Source: Phaeosaccion multiseriatum
Taxonomy: Eukaryota; Ochrophyta, other classes
Direction of reading: 5' to 3'
Assembly (NCBI GenBank): GCA_965112735.1
Contig: OZ218964.1
Location: forward strand, 2,046,001 to 2,110,000
Length of the DNA stretch: 64,000 nt
Below, piece by piece: positions 45,120 through 56,090 of this stretch. Below the pieces are notes generated by a model that was not told where the DNA came from, ran no database searches, and saw nothing but the letters and a program-made list of their open reading frames with translations. Both the position numbers and the translations under genes were made by a program. The first letter of the stretch is position 1; every line of letters starts with the position of its first letter.

Positions 45120-48100
45120 GTAGCCACAAGGGAGGCACACTGTAGTGAGGGGGGCGATTCGGACGATGCCTGCTTTGCTTGGTTTGCGATGACTTGGCGA
45201 GAGTGAGAGGACGGAGCATCGAGCCATCGACCCTCAAGTCTCCAAGGCACGCACACACACTACTTACTTTGTAGTGGTGCACCCCACCACACGCGCCGCT
45301 TTGAGGACCTGCACGTGCTTGCGCTCCTGCAGCTCCACTGAGCGCTTGCGAAGGGAGTTAAGCTTGTCCAGCTCGTATTCCAGCCCCTCCAGCGCGTTGG
45401 CACGGACACAGGCCTGCCACCCCGCGTAGAGCTTGTCGCGCCCCCTCCGGTCCATCTTCCAGGTGGCTTGGTCTGCCCGGTACGCGTAGGCTCCCGGTGG
45501 AGCGCCCCCCTCGCGCCATGCCTTGAAGAGATAGTCCTCCTCCACAGCCCTCCCCCCCTTTCCAACCTCGGTGAAGAGTCCCTCTCCGTCGTCGTCGTCC
45601 GTCACGTCGTGGATGGTGAGGGCTTGCACGAGCTCGTGGATGTCCGTCTGCTGCTGCTGGAGGTCGTACGTGTCCGTGTTGACCAGCATGCTGAGAGGCG
45701 CCGCACAAGAGAATGAATAGAGCAAGGCGCCTCGCGGTTACGTACAACAATCAATAACGCACCACACGAACTACGTTACGCCTCATCTCGATGATACTTA
45801 CTCGACCATGAGGGACTCAGCATTGTCTCTCACATACTCGAAGGTGAGGTCGCCTTGAGTGCGTGCCAGAAGCGTGTTGAGAGTCTTGAGGCAGTCCGCC
45901 ACCTCCCTCTCGCAGTCCTTCTTGTAAAAGAAGTCAGCCTGATGGCCATGAGGAACGCAAGAGGCCAGGCAGCCAGAGAAGGCGAGGAGAAGAGAGGAGG
46001 TGAGTGCGGCTGGCTGAAAGAAGCGAAGGGAGACCGAAGACGTAGGCTATGCTCGCATCTGCTCTTCTAGACAGAGCGCGCAGCCCTCGCCCGCCTGCCC
46101 TGTCGAGACGGCCTCTTTTGCCTCTCTCGCTCCCTCTTCTGCTACGAACCTGCGAAAAGCGCTGGCCTCTGGAAAGCTCGTAAAGGTTGAGTTCCGCGAG
46201 TCTCTCCGATTTGCTGTTCCCCCCCACGCGGACGATGTCGTAGCGCTTGTTCTCCACTGCCAGCAGATGCTCGAGAAACTGGTCGAGCGCATGGTTCGTG
46301 TAGCACAGACACAGGATCTTCTCGTGTGTGTTGTCGAGGATGACTTGCGCAAGAACGCTCCCTATGAAGGTCTTGCCCGTCCCCGGGGGGCCCTAGTAGT
46401 ACCATGATGTTGTAAGGGAATGGTAGTACAGCGAACGAGGGAAGCCACAGGCCGACTGGCTCAGCCGAAGTAAGAAGCTCAACCTCGGAGGGCACTCCCT
46501 GTCTCCATCAGTCTTTCTGGCCTCGCCTCAGAAGTCAGACATCTCTTCGTCTCACTCAATAGGAACGCACCTGTATGAGCGACACGCGTTGACGAAAGGC
46601 GTGCTGGAGGGCATGTATCTGCCAGTGGAGCAAAGGAACAGCAAGGGGTGCGCACGCACGTCGGTTGTCAGCGCAGGCGTGGACTCGCTTTTACCGGGCC
46701 ACAGCCATGCACGCACCTGACTCGCATCCAGCGTGGTGTCCTCCTCGAGCCCAGAGAAGTATGTGTCTTCACCCTCGCCTTCCCTGCTCAGCACGAGAGG
46801 CCGGACGCCGTCCTTGAGCACACCTACGGGAACCTGGAGCCTTTCCGGGAGGTACAGCTGCGGACGGTTCTGCCCGTACAGCAGCTCCTCAGCGAAGGGC
46901 AACTCGACTTTGCGCTGCAGCGAGCGGAGCCTGGAATACACGGCAAGAGGAGCGACGGAAGAGGAGGAGTGATGAGTGAGCAGGTGGTGAGTCCATGCAC
47001 TGCCATCACATCAGTCATCAATGCGTATCGTCACTACACTGCTTGAGGGCTTACACTGGCTCGTAGGCGAAGAAGCTTGCGGATATCATGACCAAGTCGC
47101 CGCGAACGTCGCTGTGCCCGACTGCTTTGGCCGCAGAAAGGGCGTGCTGCCTGAGCATCAACTGCAGCGGCAGAGAGTTGCCCACCGCCGAGCCTGCACC
47201 CTCCTGGAACGACACGCCCAGGAGAGACCGCTTGGCGAGGACCGAGCTGTCGCGCATCGTCACCACCCCGAACAGTTTCGGTTCAGCCGCCATCTGTTCG
47301 CCCTCCGCACTGCCGGCCTTCCTCTCCTCAGGCGCTTGGCTGGCCTCGAGGCACACCATACTGCCGATGGGAAAGAAGCGCCTGCAGGTCACAAGACAAA
47401 GATGCAAAGCCGTGCGTGACGTCGAGGGAGGCAAGGCATTATGGTATCTCCTCATGGCGGAACCCTTTCCGACTGTGTGTGTGTGTGTGTGTGTGTGACT
47501 GAGACGGGCGGGCAGGCACCTACCTGCGGCTCTCCTCCCAGAAAGACTTGCTCCACTTTGGCTTGGAGTCGAACGCGACGAGGAAGGAGCCCAAGGTGTT
47601 CAAATTATGGCGCCCTTCGCCGAGCTCCAGCCCCGTCACTCTTGCATTCCTCAGTTTGAAGAGCCTTTCGCCGCCGTTATTGTGGCGGCCACAGTCCTGT
47701 TGCACCTCCGGGGGACGCATGGGGCCCACGCAGTCCTCGCGCAAGAGGCGAAAGCGCGCGTCGAGCAGATGGAGCGTGTCGAGCTCGAGCCGCTCCTCGG
47801 GCGAGGCGTCCTCCGCGGGGTTCAAGAAGCGATTGCTCTCGTCGGCGAGGGGAAGGTATGGTCTGTCCAGGTGCGCGAGCTCTGCGCTCGTGGGAAGAAC
47901 AGAGATATCCCTGTCGTGTCGTGATGGCGAAAAAGGGTACAGGAGGGAGAACGAAGGGCAATGTTGATAGAAGCGAGCCGCATACGCACACTCAGGCCCC
48001 CAAGGACCTCTCGCGCGGCCATGAACGCTTGCCTGTAGTTGAAGTGGTCGTTGTCATGGCCGCCGGGACCGCCAGGAGGATCTTGGGCGCTGCAGGCGGG

Positions 48101-48959
48101 CCCTCTTCCAGGAGTCCTCTGCTCAAAGGAGGGCGCGAGCTTCTGCGGCAGCAGCAACTTAGGGTCGAGGACGTTTAGAAGCTGGAGCGCCCCGCGCAAG
48201 AGAGCGGCTTCTGCTGGTGGGCTGTGCTCCCCCTCCGCCCTGCCGGCAAGGAGCAGCGCCATGGCTCGGACCTGCGGCTCTCGCCTTGCTTCGTTGAGCA
48301 AGTTGACACTTCGCGTGAGGAAAGCGCATATCTTCTCTTGGCGTCGAGCCTGAGAGTGAAGTCAAGACGAAGCAAGGGCGGGTCAGAGGTGAACAGAGGT
48401 GCGTGGGGTGCCCCTCTCTGCTGCTTACCTGCTCTGCAGTTGCCGCTCCGTCCTGCACCAGAGCGTAAAGCTTCCCGAGGAGCAGCGGGGTGTTGTACAG
48501 CCACACTACGAGCTGGGTAAGTCCCTCTTCGTAAAGAGGCCGATTCATCGCTTCCAGCGATACCAGCGACAAAATAGGACCCATCACCCGATCAAAGAAA
48601 TCGGGTCCTCCGTCCCCTTGTGTCAGCGCTTCGCGGAGTCGAGCCAGGCCGTGATCGCGCGGCTTCACCAGGCGCTGGAGGAGCTCTCCCTTGTCCTGGA
48701 AGGTCCCGCTCGTCAGTGCTTCGATGAATGAAGAGAGCATTCGCTCGTTCATGGGAAGTTCGCCGACCGGCGTCTTGACAAGCTTGTCGAAGAGGGGGCG
48801 ATGAGGGTCATGGCGCCGTTCTTGTCCTCGCTCCCCCCCTCTACCACCAGCTGCAGTTGCTTCTTCTCCTCGCCCCCCCCTTCCATTATGCCCTTGTCCT
48901 CGTGCACCCCCTCTCCCTCGCCTCCACCCTCCGCCCCTTCTATTCCTCCCCGCTTCCAT
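40946..48959 (-). CDS. ZNFX1: ZNFX1-type helicase with NFX1 and RZ zinc fingers
   Basis: Sixteen exons (48959-48429, 48349-47992, 47881-47524, 47381-47055, 46930-46717, 46618-46571, 46392-46150, 45938-45802, 45690-45268, 45040-44831, 44732-44396, 44312-44055, 43910-43518, 43427-42868, 42726-41909, 41721-40946), 1996 residues, phases consistent at all joints. An Arg/Gly-rich N-terminus leads into a helical region, then a superfamily 1 RNA helicase: GPPGTGKTF (about 613), MIEEAGELLEAHV, GDHRQLRP, SIDNYQGEEAE and VNVALSRARRG. The C-terminal third has many NFX1-type CGH/CP zinc-finger repeats (SCGHRC, PCGHTA, PCPKRCHEGC), and the end has an RZ-type finger (HWFTCPNGHPFFIGECGG, then RCPDC). ZNFX1 proteins act in small-RNA inheritance in worms and in RNA sensing in mammals; the algal role is unknown. 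The start at 48959 precedes the Arg/Gly stretch; an upstream extension lacks family similarity. Confidence 0.93.
45077..45120. repeat. (GA)n microsatellite in an intron of the ZNFX1-type gene
   Basis: About 44 bp of GA repeats on the plus strand (CT in gene sense), in the intron between the exons ending at 45268 and starting at 45040. Confidence 0.93.
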
Positions 48960-50384
48960 CTTTCCCCTCTCCTTGCTTACAGCATAGCTCTCAAAAAAAC
49001 AAAAAAGGTCACCCACCACACCCCGCGCTAAATTCGCCCCCAAACAGAAAATCTTACATCCCCGTTCGGGAATTGGAATTGCGTCGATTGCATTCCCCCC
49101 CCCCAGAGCGCTTGGGGGCGTACACATGCTACAGAGCACCAAAGGCGAAGCGCTTCGGGGGAGCTATGGTCTACATAGTCTACTCGGCGGCGGGTAGACT
49201 AGCTTAAAGTGCGATTGCGGGAGCTTTGTGGAGAGAATTGAGCGGCGAAATATGATGGTCTTTCGGGTGCGATTCTGGGCTGAAAAGAGCGAGCTACAGA
49301 GATACGTTCGGGAGAGACTACGGAAGGTTTAGTGTAATCACTGCTGAGATGCTCAAAGTGTACTTGCAGGAACTTCGGGGCCAGATTATGCCGCTCAAAG
49401 TGTACGCTTTTTGGCAGTGATTCTGGCCCTTAAACGGGGGGAAGAGAGGGTTCGACCATAAGAATAGGTCACATACACCGCTAGGCCTTCTCCAATGATG
49501 ATGTACATCTTTGGTGCGCTTTATATGCTCTGCTGACCGAGCCGTTGGTTTTCAAAGCTGATATTGTCCTTTTAATGCACTCAAATACCATACAGTCTGT
49601 TCTTGCTACGGCTGTACAACAAGCTGCTCGCACGCTTCTTCCGCCCCCACTGCTGCTGCTGGTGGAGATAGTCCTCGCCACGGCCACTTTCCTAGTCGGG
49701 ATATGCTGAGAGGGGAAAACGAGGAGGAGTGCGATCACAGATTTGAGGGGAGGGCAACAAAAGTTCATTATCCAAGCAACAACAAAAAATGGGCCAAGCT
49801 GAGCACATGAGTGGAAGAGCAAGAGAGCCGGGAACAAAGGGTCAGGTGTCATAGTGCAGAAGAACCAAACCTGAAGTTCCTCCCTCCCCTCCCTACCCCC
49901 TAAAGAGACCACCCTGGTGTTGAGCGATAACTCACCCTATTAAGCGACTGGTATTTCAGACACAAGCGGAGAGATCCTGCACAAAAAAACTGAATTATCC
50001 ATAGCAGCTTGGCGAGAAAGATGGAGCCAGCATATGCGAACCTTTCTATAGCTTTCGGGGACAGCGTGGACAGGGGCCGATAGTCCGGCTCTCCTCCCCT
50101 CGCCTTCCCAGCTACTTTTTTATGTGATAAATAATAAATAATAATAACCGCCCGCAACGGCTGAAAAAATAAGATCACAGGGCCCCGGGCTGTTGGTGAA
50201 CCACAAAGGCAGGGGTGCGGTTGCCCTTTATTTTTTTAGCGCCAAAGGCAAGATCTTTGGTGAAGAAGGGAGGAGGAGGAGCGAGGCCTCCTTCCTTTTC
50301 GTCGCGATCCCCCTGCGCTCACCGTAGCGTAGAGGCAAGAGGAGGCGGAAGAGGAGGAGGAGGAGGAGGAGTTGCTGGGAGGGT
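48960..50384. other. Long divergent intergenic region
   Basis: 1.4 kb between divergent genes, one of the two longest spacers outside the satellite and element. It is AT-richer than its neighbours after about 49000. The words GCTCAAAGTGTAC recur at about 49352 and 49393, and a poly-A/AAT-rich tract lies at about 50127-50148. No ORF shows splice support or recognisable similarity, and I could not identify any tRNA or other RNA gene. A GGA-rich tract runs at 50341-50372 just before the next start codon. Confidence 0.45.
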
Positions 50385-53043
50385 ATGCGCCATGGAGAGA
50401 GAGAAGTACTCTCCTTGCTCGAGGTCCTCCTCTTCTTCGGCATTGTTTGGACACTGATCGAGGCTGGGTTCTACGTTTTGGTGAAATGTGTGATCAACAG
50501 GAAGTTGCAGGCACTGACTGCCCCGCCTGAGGTGTGTGTTGGTGTTCAGAAGGGCCCAGTCGCTCGTTGCGCCCCTCTTTTACAATACATCTCTTCGTTC
50601 CTATTTCTTCGTGTGTCTCGCTCCGCTCAGTATCCCTTCCCCCCGAAGGAGATTATGCGAAGGGTCAGGCGCGCTGTGACGTGGCTAGGAACCAACGGCG
50701 GAGCGTATGACTATAGGTCTTTCATATCGGGTAAGGAAGGAAGGGGCTGCTGCTGCTGCTGCTTGCTGCTGCTGCTGCTGCTACTGCCAAGGGTGCAGGC
50801 CAGCTCACTGCCGCTCCCCCTCCCCTGCGTTCCATCTCCTGTATTAAGGCTGGTTCCGCGATGCGGCCGTGGAGTCCATCAAGAGGGGAAACATGACTTC
50901 GTTTTTGTCCTGGGCTATGTTTGCGGAGGACTGGGCGAAGCTGAACACAAAGAAGCGACAGATGGTGGTTGGGGAGGTAAGGGAGTGGGAGCGACTCCTG
51001 GACCTCACCTTTCCGGAGGGGACGGCGGAGGACGTGCGCCCCATCAGGCTGACCTTAGAGCCAGTTCACTTCGTCCACAGGCCCTTGGCCGTCTATTTCT
51101 TTCTGAGGTCAGTGAGAGAGCCGGCTGGCAGGCTGCGAGCTGGGGGCCTCCAAGCTGAATCTCACACCCCGCCGACTACTGCCTCCATTCTGCCTCCGCT
51201 CCGCCCCTTCATGGGACGTTCTCTGCTGCTCAGTGTCGGACGCTGCCTTGCTCACGTGTGGATGCGGTGCTTGGGCTTCCGCCAGTACGAAGTGCCGGCT
51301 TGTGGAACAAGGTCGGTTGCAGTTTCGAGGGACTACTTGTTCATGAAATATGTCATCAGGAGCGCCCCCCCCCGCTTCTCTCCCCTCGCTCATCCTCTCC
51401 AGCCATCTCCGCCCCTCCCCCCTCAGGTACTGGGTACGGCCTGCTAGGGCAGGACAAAATGCCCCCCCCTCCCAGCTACCTCTGTTCTTCTTCCACGGCA
51501 TAGGAGTGGGCATGCTGATCTACCTGCGGCTCATTAGAAAGGCATCGGAAGGAAGGGTAAGTGGGGACGGGGTGTTGATATGAATTGAATCGCAAGCCTT
51601 CACCTTCGTCCATATGCCTACACGCTGCTGCCGCTGCTGCTCCTTGCTTTCGTCCCAGCTGACCATCTGCCTGGAAAGCCCGGCCATCTCGATGACTCTT
51701 CACCACTTGCGGAAGCACGAGCCCCCGACGGAGCGTGAGTTTGTGGCTGCAGTGGAGGAGATCTGCTCCTCTTTCGGCATTGAAAGGGCAGTTTTCATGG
51801 GGCACTCGTTCGGCACGTGAGTGAGCGGGGATGCTTTTTAGGGTTGACCTTTGTAGCGTGGAAACTGCGTGGAAACTGGAAACTGGAGAGACTGCTCCTC
51901 TGCTCCACTGCCACACCGCCTTACTGAACCCCCCTTCTCCCTCCCTCCCTCCCTCCCTCCCTCCCCCCGGTCTGCCCTCTTCCCAATGTGAAGGATCCCT
52001 GTCTGCTGGATGGCCAGACACCGCCCCGCCCTCGTGGCACAAACCGCCTTTCTGGACCCAGGTACGCCGCAGCAGAGGTGGCAGCAGATGGCAACAGATG
52101 GGAGTAGATGTCCACCTCCCCATGCGCTCCGCGTGTCCGAGTGCTCACGCTGCCCGCCTTGACCTTGTTTTGTGTAACGCCTGCGGTGGCAGTGTGCCTA
52201 CTGCTCTTCCTTCCGCGGGTTGCGAGGAACTTTGTATACTCCCAGGATTTTGCAGACACGGCCGCCGTCGGGGAGAATCTGCTGCGCATTTTCGTGGCGA
52301 AGGAAAAGGGCGTTCTCCACACGCTCCACAGACACTTTTGGTGGTGAGTCAGTCGCTTGGGAGAGAGGTCACGCATGCCTGCATCCTTGTGCCCCGGACT
52401 GAGCTCGCGGGTGTGCTTGTATTGACGAAAGCACCTCTCTTCCCTCGACGGCCCTTGCTCGTCAAAAGGTACCGCAACACGCTCTGGCCGGAGGAGCTGC
52501 AGTGCCCTGCCGTGGTTGGGCTAGCGGAGCGAGACGACATTGTACCCACAAAGGATGTGCGTGCTTTCATAGAGGGGTGGGCTCTTCACTCCCCACAACA
52601 GGCTAAACACGCAGAGAGAGAGAAAGGGAGACAGAAAGAGAAGAGAGAGAGAGAAAGAGAAAGAGGGAGGGAAAAGAGCAAAGGCTCAAGCAAGCGAGGA
52701 AGGAGTAATGATTACGGAACTGCAGCCTCTGAACCTGCCGTCAAAGCGGTAAGTGCGTACGTCGCTGGATGCAAACCATGCATGCAACCCCCCTCCTCCT
52801 CCTCCTCCTCCCTCGCTCTCCCGCCTTGCCTGCGGCGCTCACTCCCCCCCCATCCCCTCCCGCCCCTCGCAGATGGAGACCGTGTGGTGGCCCGCCTTCT
52901 CGCATGGCCAAGTTCTGGTCCGGGCAGACGCGCTGAACCAGTTCCTCGACAGAGTGAGGAAGCAGTCAGATGCCTTCGTCCTGACAGAGCCGCAGCAGGG
53001 GTCAGCCCCGGCAGCAGAAGTGCCCCGGAGACCCAGCGGTTGA
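50385..53043 (+). CDS. Alpha/beta hydrolase, membrane-anchored
   Basis: Ten exons (50385-50531, 50631-50730, 50849-51107, 51234-51311, 51427-51556, 51659-51816, 51994-52061, 52193-52343, 52469-52748, 52873-53043), 513 residues. The N-terminus has a membrane segment (LSLLEVLLFFGIVWTLIEAGFYVL, about 9-32). The hydrolase core begins at about 210: FFFHGIGVG (oxyanion His-Gly region), GHSFGT at about 286-291 with the nucleophile Ser, AERDDIVPTKD with the acid Asp at about 386, and AFSHGQVL with the catalytic His at about 468. All triad positions are present. A Lys/Glu/Arg-rich insert (about 400-450) between Asp and His is encoded by a run of GAGA-type sequence. The substrate (lipid or ester) is unknown. 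The 51994 exon uses an AAG acceptor. Confidence 0.9.
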
Positions 53044-53323
53044 TTGAAAGGGAACCCTCTGCGGCCGCTACCATGTATTCAATGTAATGATTCAATCAAC
53101 TACGCTTATTTGTGTGCGGTCCCAGCGAAAGGGCGAGCATGTACAACCCATATGACTCCATCGCCTCCCACCCGCCTTGACACGTGTGCAGCTGCTGAGG
53201 GCCGGTGGCGTGGCAATGTGCATTCGCTTGCCCTTACCGTTGGTCAGGCCACAGAGACATTTGTGTTTTGTCTCACCTTCACGGCCCATCATGCCTTGAG
53301 GAGCTCAAAAAGACACCACAGAG

Positions 53324-55531
53324 TCACGCGTCGGGTCTCTGCTTGGGCCTGGTGATGGGTAAGGCGCCACAAGAGAGCACGCAGCCCCTGCAGTCCACAA
53401 CCTTGCTGCGCGGCGGGAGCTGTGTGTCAGCCGGGGCGCTGCTGCGGCGGGCCTTGAACAGATAGGCCTTGATACCTCCCACGTTGACCTGGACGCAGGC
53501 TGCGGGCGAGGGGCAGTCGCGCTCCCACAGCGGCGAGTCCGTGAGGCACGGCAGCACCACCTGGGAGCGGGCATTGCACGGGGCAGGGGTAGGAGCAGGG
53601 GCAGCAGCAAAGGAGTGCTTTACTTGTCCTGCCCGTTTCCTCCTCCTCCTGCACGACGACACGGACGGCCCACACGTTCGCCCTCCTACCTTGGGTTCGA
53701 CGGTGAGGAGCACCACGCATCTGCCCGGCCGCAGCACCCTGGCCATATCCCGCACGGCAGCGGGGAAGAGCCTCCGGTTGATGGTCGCCTTACCGCAGCT
53801 CTTGCCGAAAGGTAGGTCCACGCAGATGGCGTCCACACTCCCGTTCCTTAGTGGCAGCCGCTGCGCATCGCAGTGCAGCATCCCGCAGCAAGCAGAGCAG
53901 CCAGGATCAGCTGGAGGTATCGGGGGGGGGGGGGGGGGCGAGGGAGCATGAGTGGTGGCGGCGGGGGAGCGCGCGAGGGGGTGGGACGTAGTTGCCATCG
54001 GCTGCCATCGGAAGGCTCCATCCAACGCACCTGTTCCGTCCTTACGCCTGGGGAGAGATGCCGAGGAGTTCTCGCTGACGATAGGGCCGCAAGAGGTGTC
54101 GAGTTCTGCCCCGAGGCCGAACACGCCTGGCCACTGCGCACTCGCCTAGTGTGGTGGGAGAGGAGGGGGTTTGGGGGGGGGTGAGCCACAGCAACGCAAA
54201 GCCACCGCATCCAGGTACCTCTTCCCACCTACTTGGATCGGAATGGTGTTGAGGCCTGCAAAGGAGTCCAACACCACGTCACCCTTGCGTAAGTCAGCAA
54301 GATGGTTCAGCATCATGTGCGCGGTGGAAGGCCGCAGTGTTGCCCTCCTGCCGAGAGCCGGCTGTGGGGAGGGAAGAGGGGGGACGACCGCACCCAGGAG
54401 GTTGAGAGTGAGCTAGAGGTGCAGTGCCCCCCCCCCTTCCACTCGCAGGCGGACATGACATCACCTGCCAAGGTCTTGGCTCCACCGGCAGAGTGACATT
54501 ACTCGCCGCTGTTCTGGGGAAGAGCACGAGCCCCGCCACCACGGACTTGTTGAGCACCACGCACAGCACCTTGCAAAGCAGCAAAGGACATGCAACACAC
54601 ATCAATGTAGGAAGGAGCAGCACACAGCGACTGCTTTACCTCTAGGTGGAAGTCTCGCAGGGACACCGCCCAATTGTTCGTTCCGTACACGTTGGTGGCG
54701 GAGGCTTCTCTCAGCACGCCTTCCCCTATCTTTGCTCCCACCTCCGGCGAGTTGAAGCAATGCGTCCCGTCTCTGATTGGCGATACCCGAAAGAGTAGCT
54801 TCTTTTGGTCGCCCCCGCTCAGCCTCTCCTCGATATCGGCAAGGTCGTCAGAGGGGCGCCACAGCTTCCAAGTCTGATGATGGTGAGGACCGAAAGAGGG
54901 AGGTCAGATACCCGCCCGTCTCCCTCGAGAGAGACGTCACCCCCGCTTCTAATTACCTCCACAGCACGGTGCCAATCGGCCGAACAAACCACGTCTGAAA
55001 GTATCTTCAGACACTCCTCCTTGTCGCCCCCCTTCCCGTGAATGTTTAGTCCGTCGACACTGGCCAAGTGAGCTAGCAAGCCCTGAAGGCAGGGTATGTG
55101 CCTCAGCTTGCTCAAAGGTGCGTCTGTGAGTATCTCCAATACCCCCACACCTGCCGTTCCTGCGCTTGTGCTTGTCTTGGTCAAGTTCGTATCAGGCTCT
55201 CTCTGGAAGGGCGTGACCCTCGCCGTGTACGAAGGAGGCCGCCCCATGTAACGCTTAAACTCCTCCGCACACTGCTCTTCCAGTCCTACAACAACAAACA
55301 GAGAGAAAAAGAGAGAAAGAAAGTAGCTTAAGTGAGCCCTGGCCATCGTGATGAGGTGGACCAAATCATAGTCCTTACGCGACAACTGTCAGCAGCTCTT
55401 TGCAAGCGTTCCCTGTACACTCGCGGGGGGCACAGGCGCCATTCCCTACAGATGAGCGACGTACCTCCAAGGCACAGGCCAAGATAGGCATGAATCAAGG
55501 GAGGCGCTTCGGGTAGCACCTGCTCCGCCAT
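53324..55531 (-). CDS. THUMPD-type RNA (guanine-N2) methyltransferase
   Basis: Eight exons (55531-55465, 55285-54957, 54873-54640, 54569-54465, 54361-54233, 54133-54031, 53910-53690, 53560-53324), 474 residues. The C-terminal half is a Rossmann methyltransferase: RPSTAHMMLNHL, VVLDSFAGLNTIPIQ (motif I), HCDAQRLPLRNGSVDAICVDLPFGKSCG, where DLPFGK is the (N/D)PPY-like catalytic motif of Trm14/THUMPD proteins, then VRDMARVLRPGRCVVLLT. The N-terminal half is the place of the THUMP/ferredoxin-like region (WAVSLRDFHLE and VLCVVLNKS match its end), though the THUMP core is weak by eye. The family methylates guanine in tRNA or U6 snRNA (THUMPD3, THUMPD2). The exon at 54133 is needed to restore the phase and fits the family. 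The gene is convergent with the hydrolase. Confidence 0.87.
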
Positions 55532-56090
55532 TTCTTTCCTATTTCCACAAGGAACAAAGTGTGAAGGGCTTGAAGCAGAGGGAGGGGAGGAGGAGGGGCA
55601 GGAGGGAGGCGGGAGGATTTGCCATTTATCTCTCTATCCTTCGCCGGCGCTGACTCGGCCTTTTACGACCACCTCCTCCGGTTCTCACACAACACCCTGC
55701 TTTCCTCACATCCAAGCCCCTATTACGGGCTTGTAAAGTGCCCCTACGAGCCGATAGGGAGCGGCCTTCCTTCACGGGTGGGCCGACGGAAGGCAACTCG
55801 CAGCTACACTTCTCCCTCACCTTCTCAACTTATCACTTCGGTCCCAATCTCGCCCGCTCCAAGCTACAAACCACCCCGGCAAGGCCGCAGATCCTTGAGC
55901 AATACCATTAAAGCTCACCCTGGGCAACTTCTTTCTTTTCTTCGAGGTTGATGAGGTTTATAAGTGATCGCTGCCTAAGAGTAAAATTCCCCCTCTTTCA
56001 CCTCGAGAGGATCTCGAAAGAGGCACAGGTACCTCTGTGCTCTCCAACCAAAGCTTTTAAAGTACAAGAACCGTCCATCGGATAGTCGAG
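55532..56090. promoter_or_regulatory. Divergent promoter region, THUMPD-type / PurU
   Basis: 559 bp between divergent start codons. It shows CT-rich stretches (plus strand) at about 55565-55625 as GGAGG-type sequence and no coding frame with splice support. Promoter role is inferred from position. Confidence 0.45.

Noticed and set aside
49481-49912. 143-codon minus-strand frame in the 1.4-kb gap
   Set aside because: No recognisable domain, signal or splice context. It is treated as chance.
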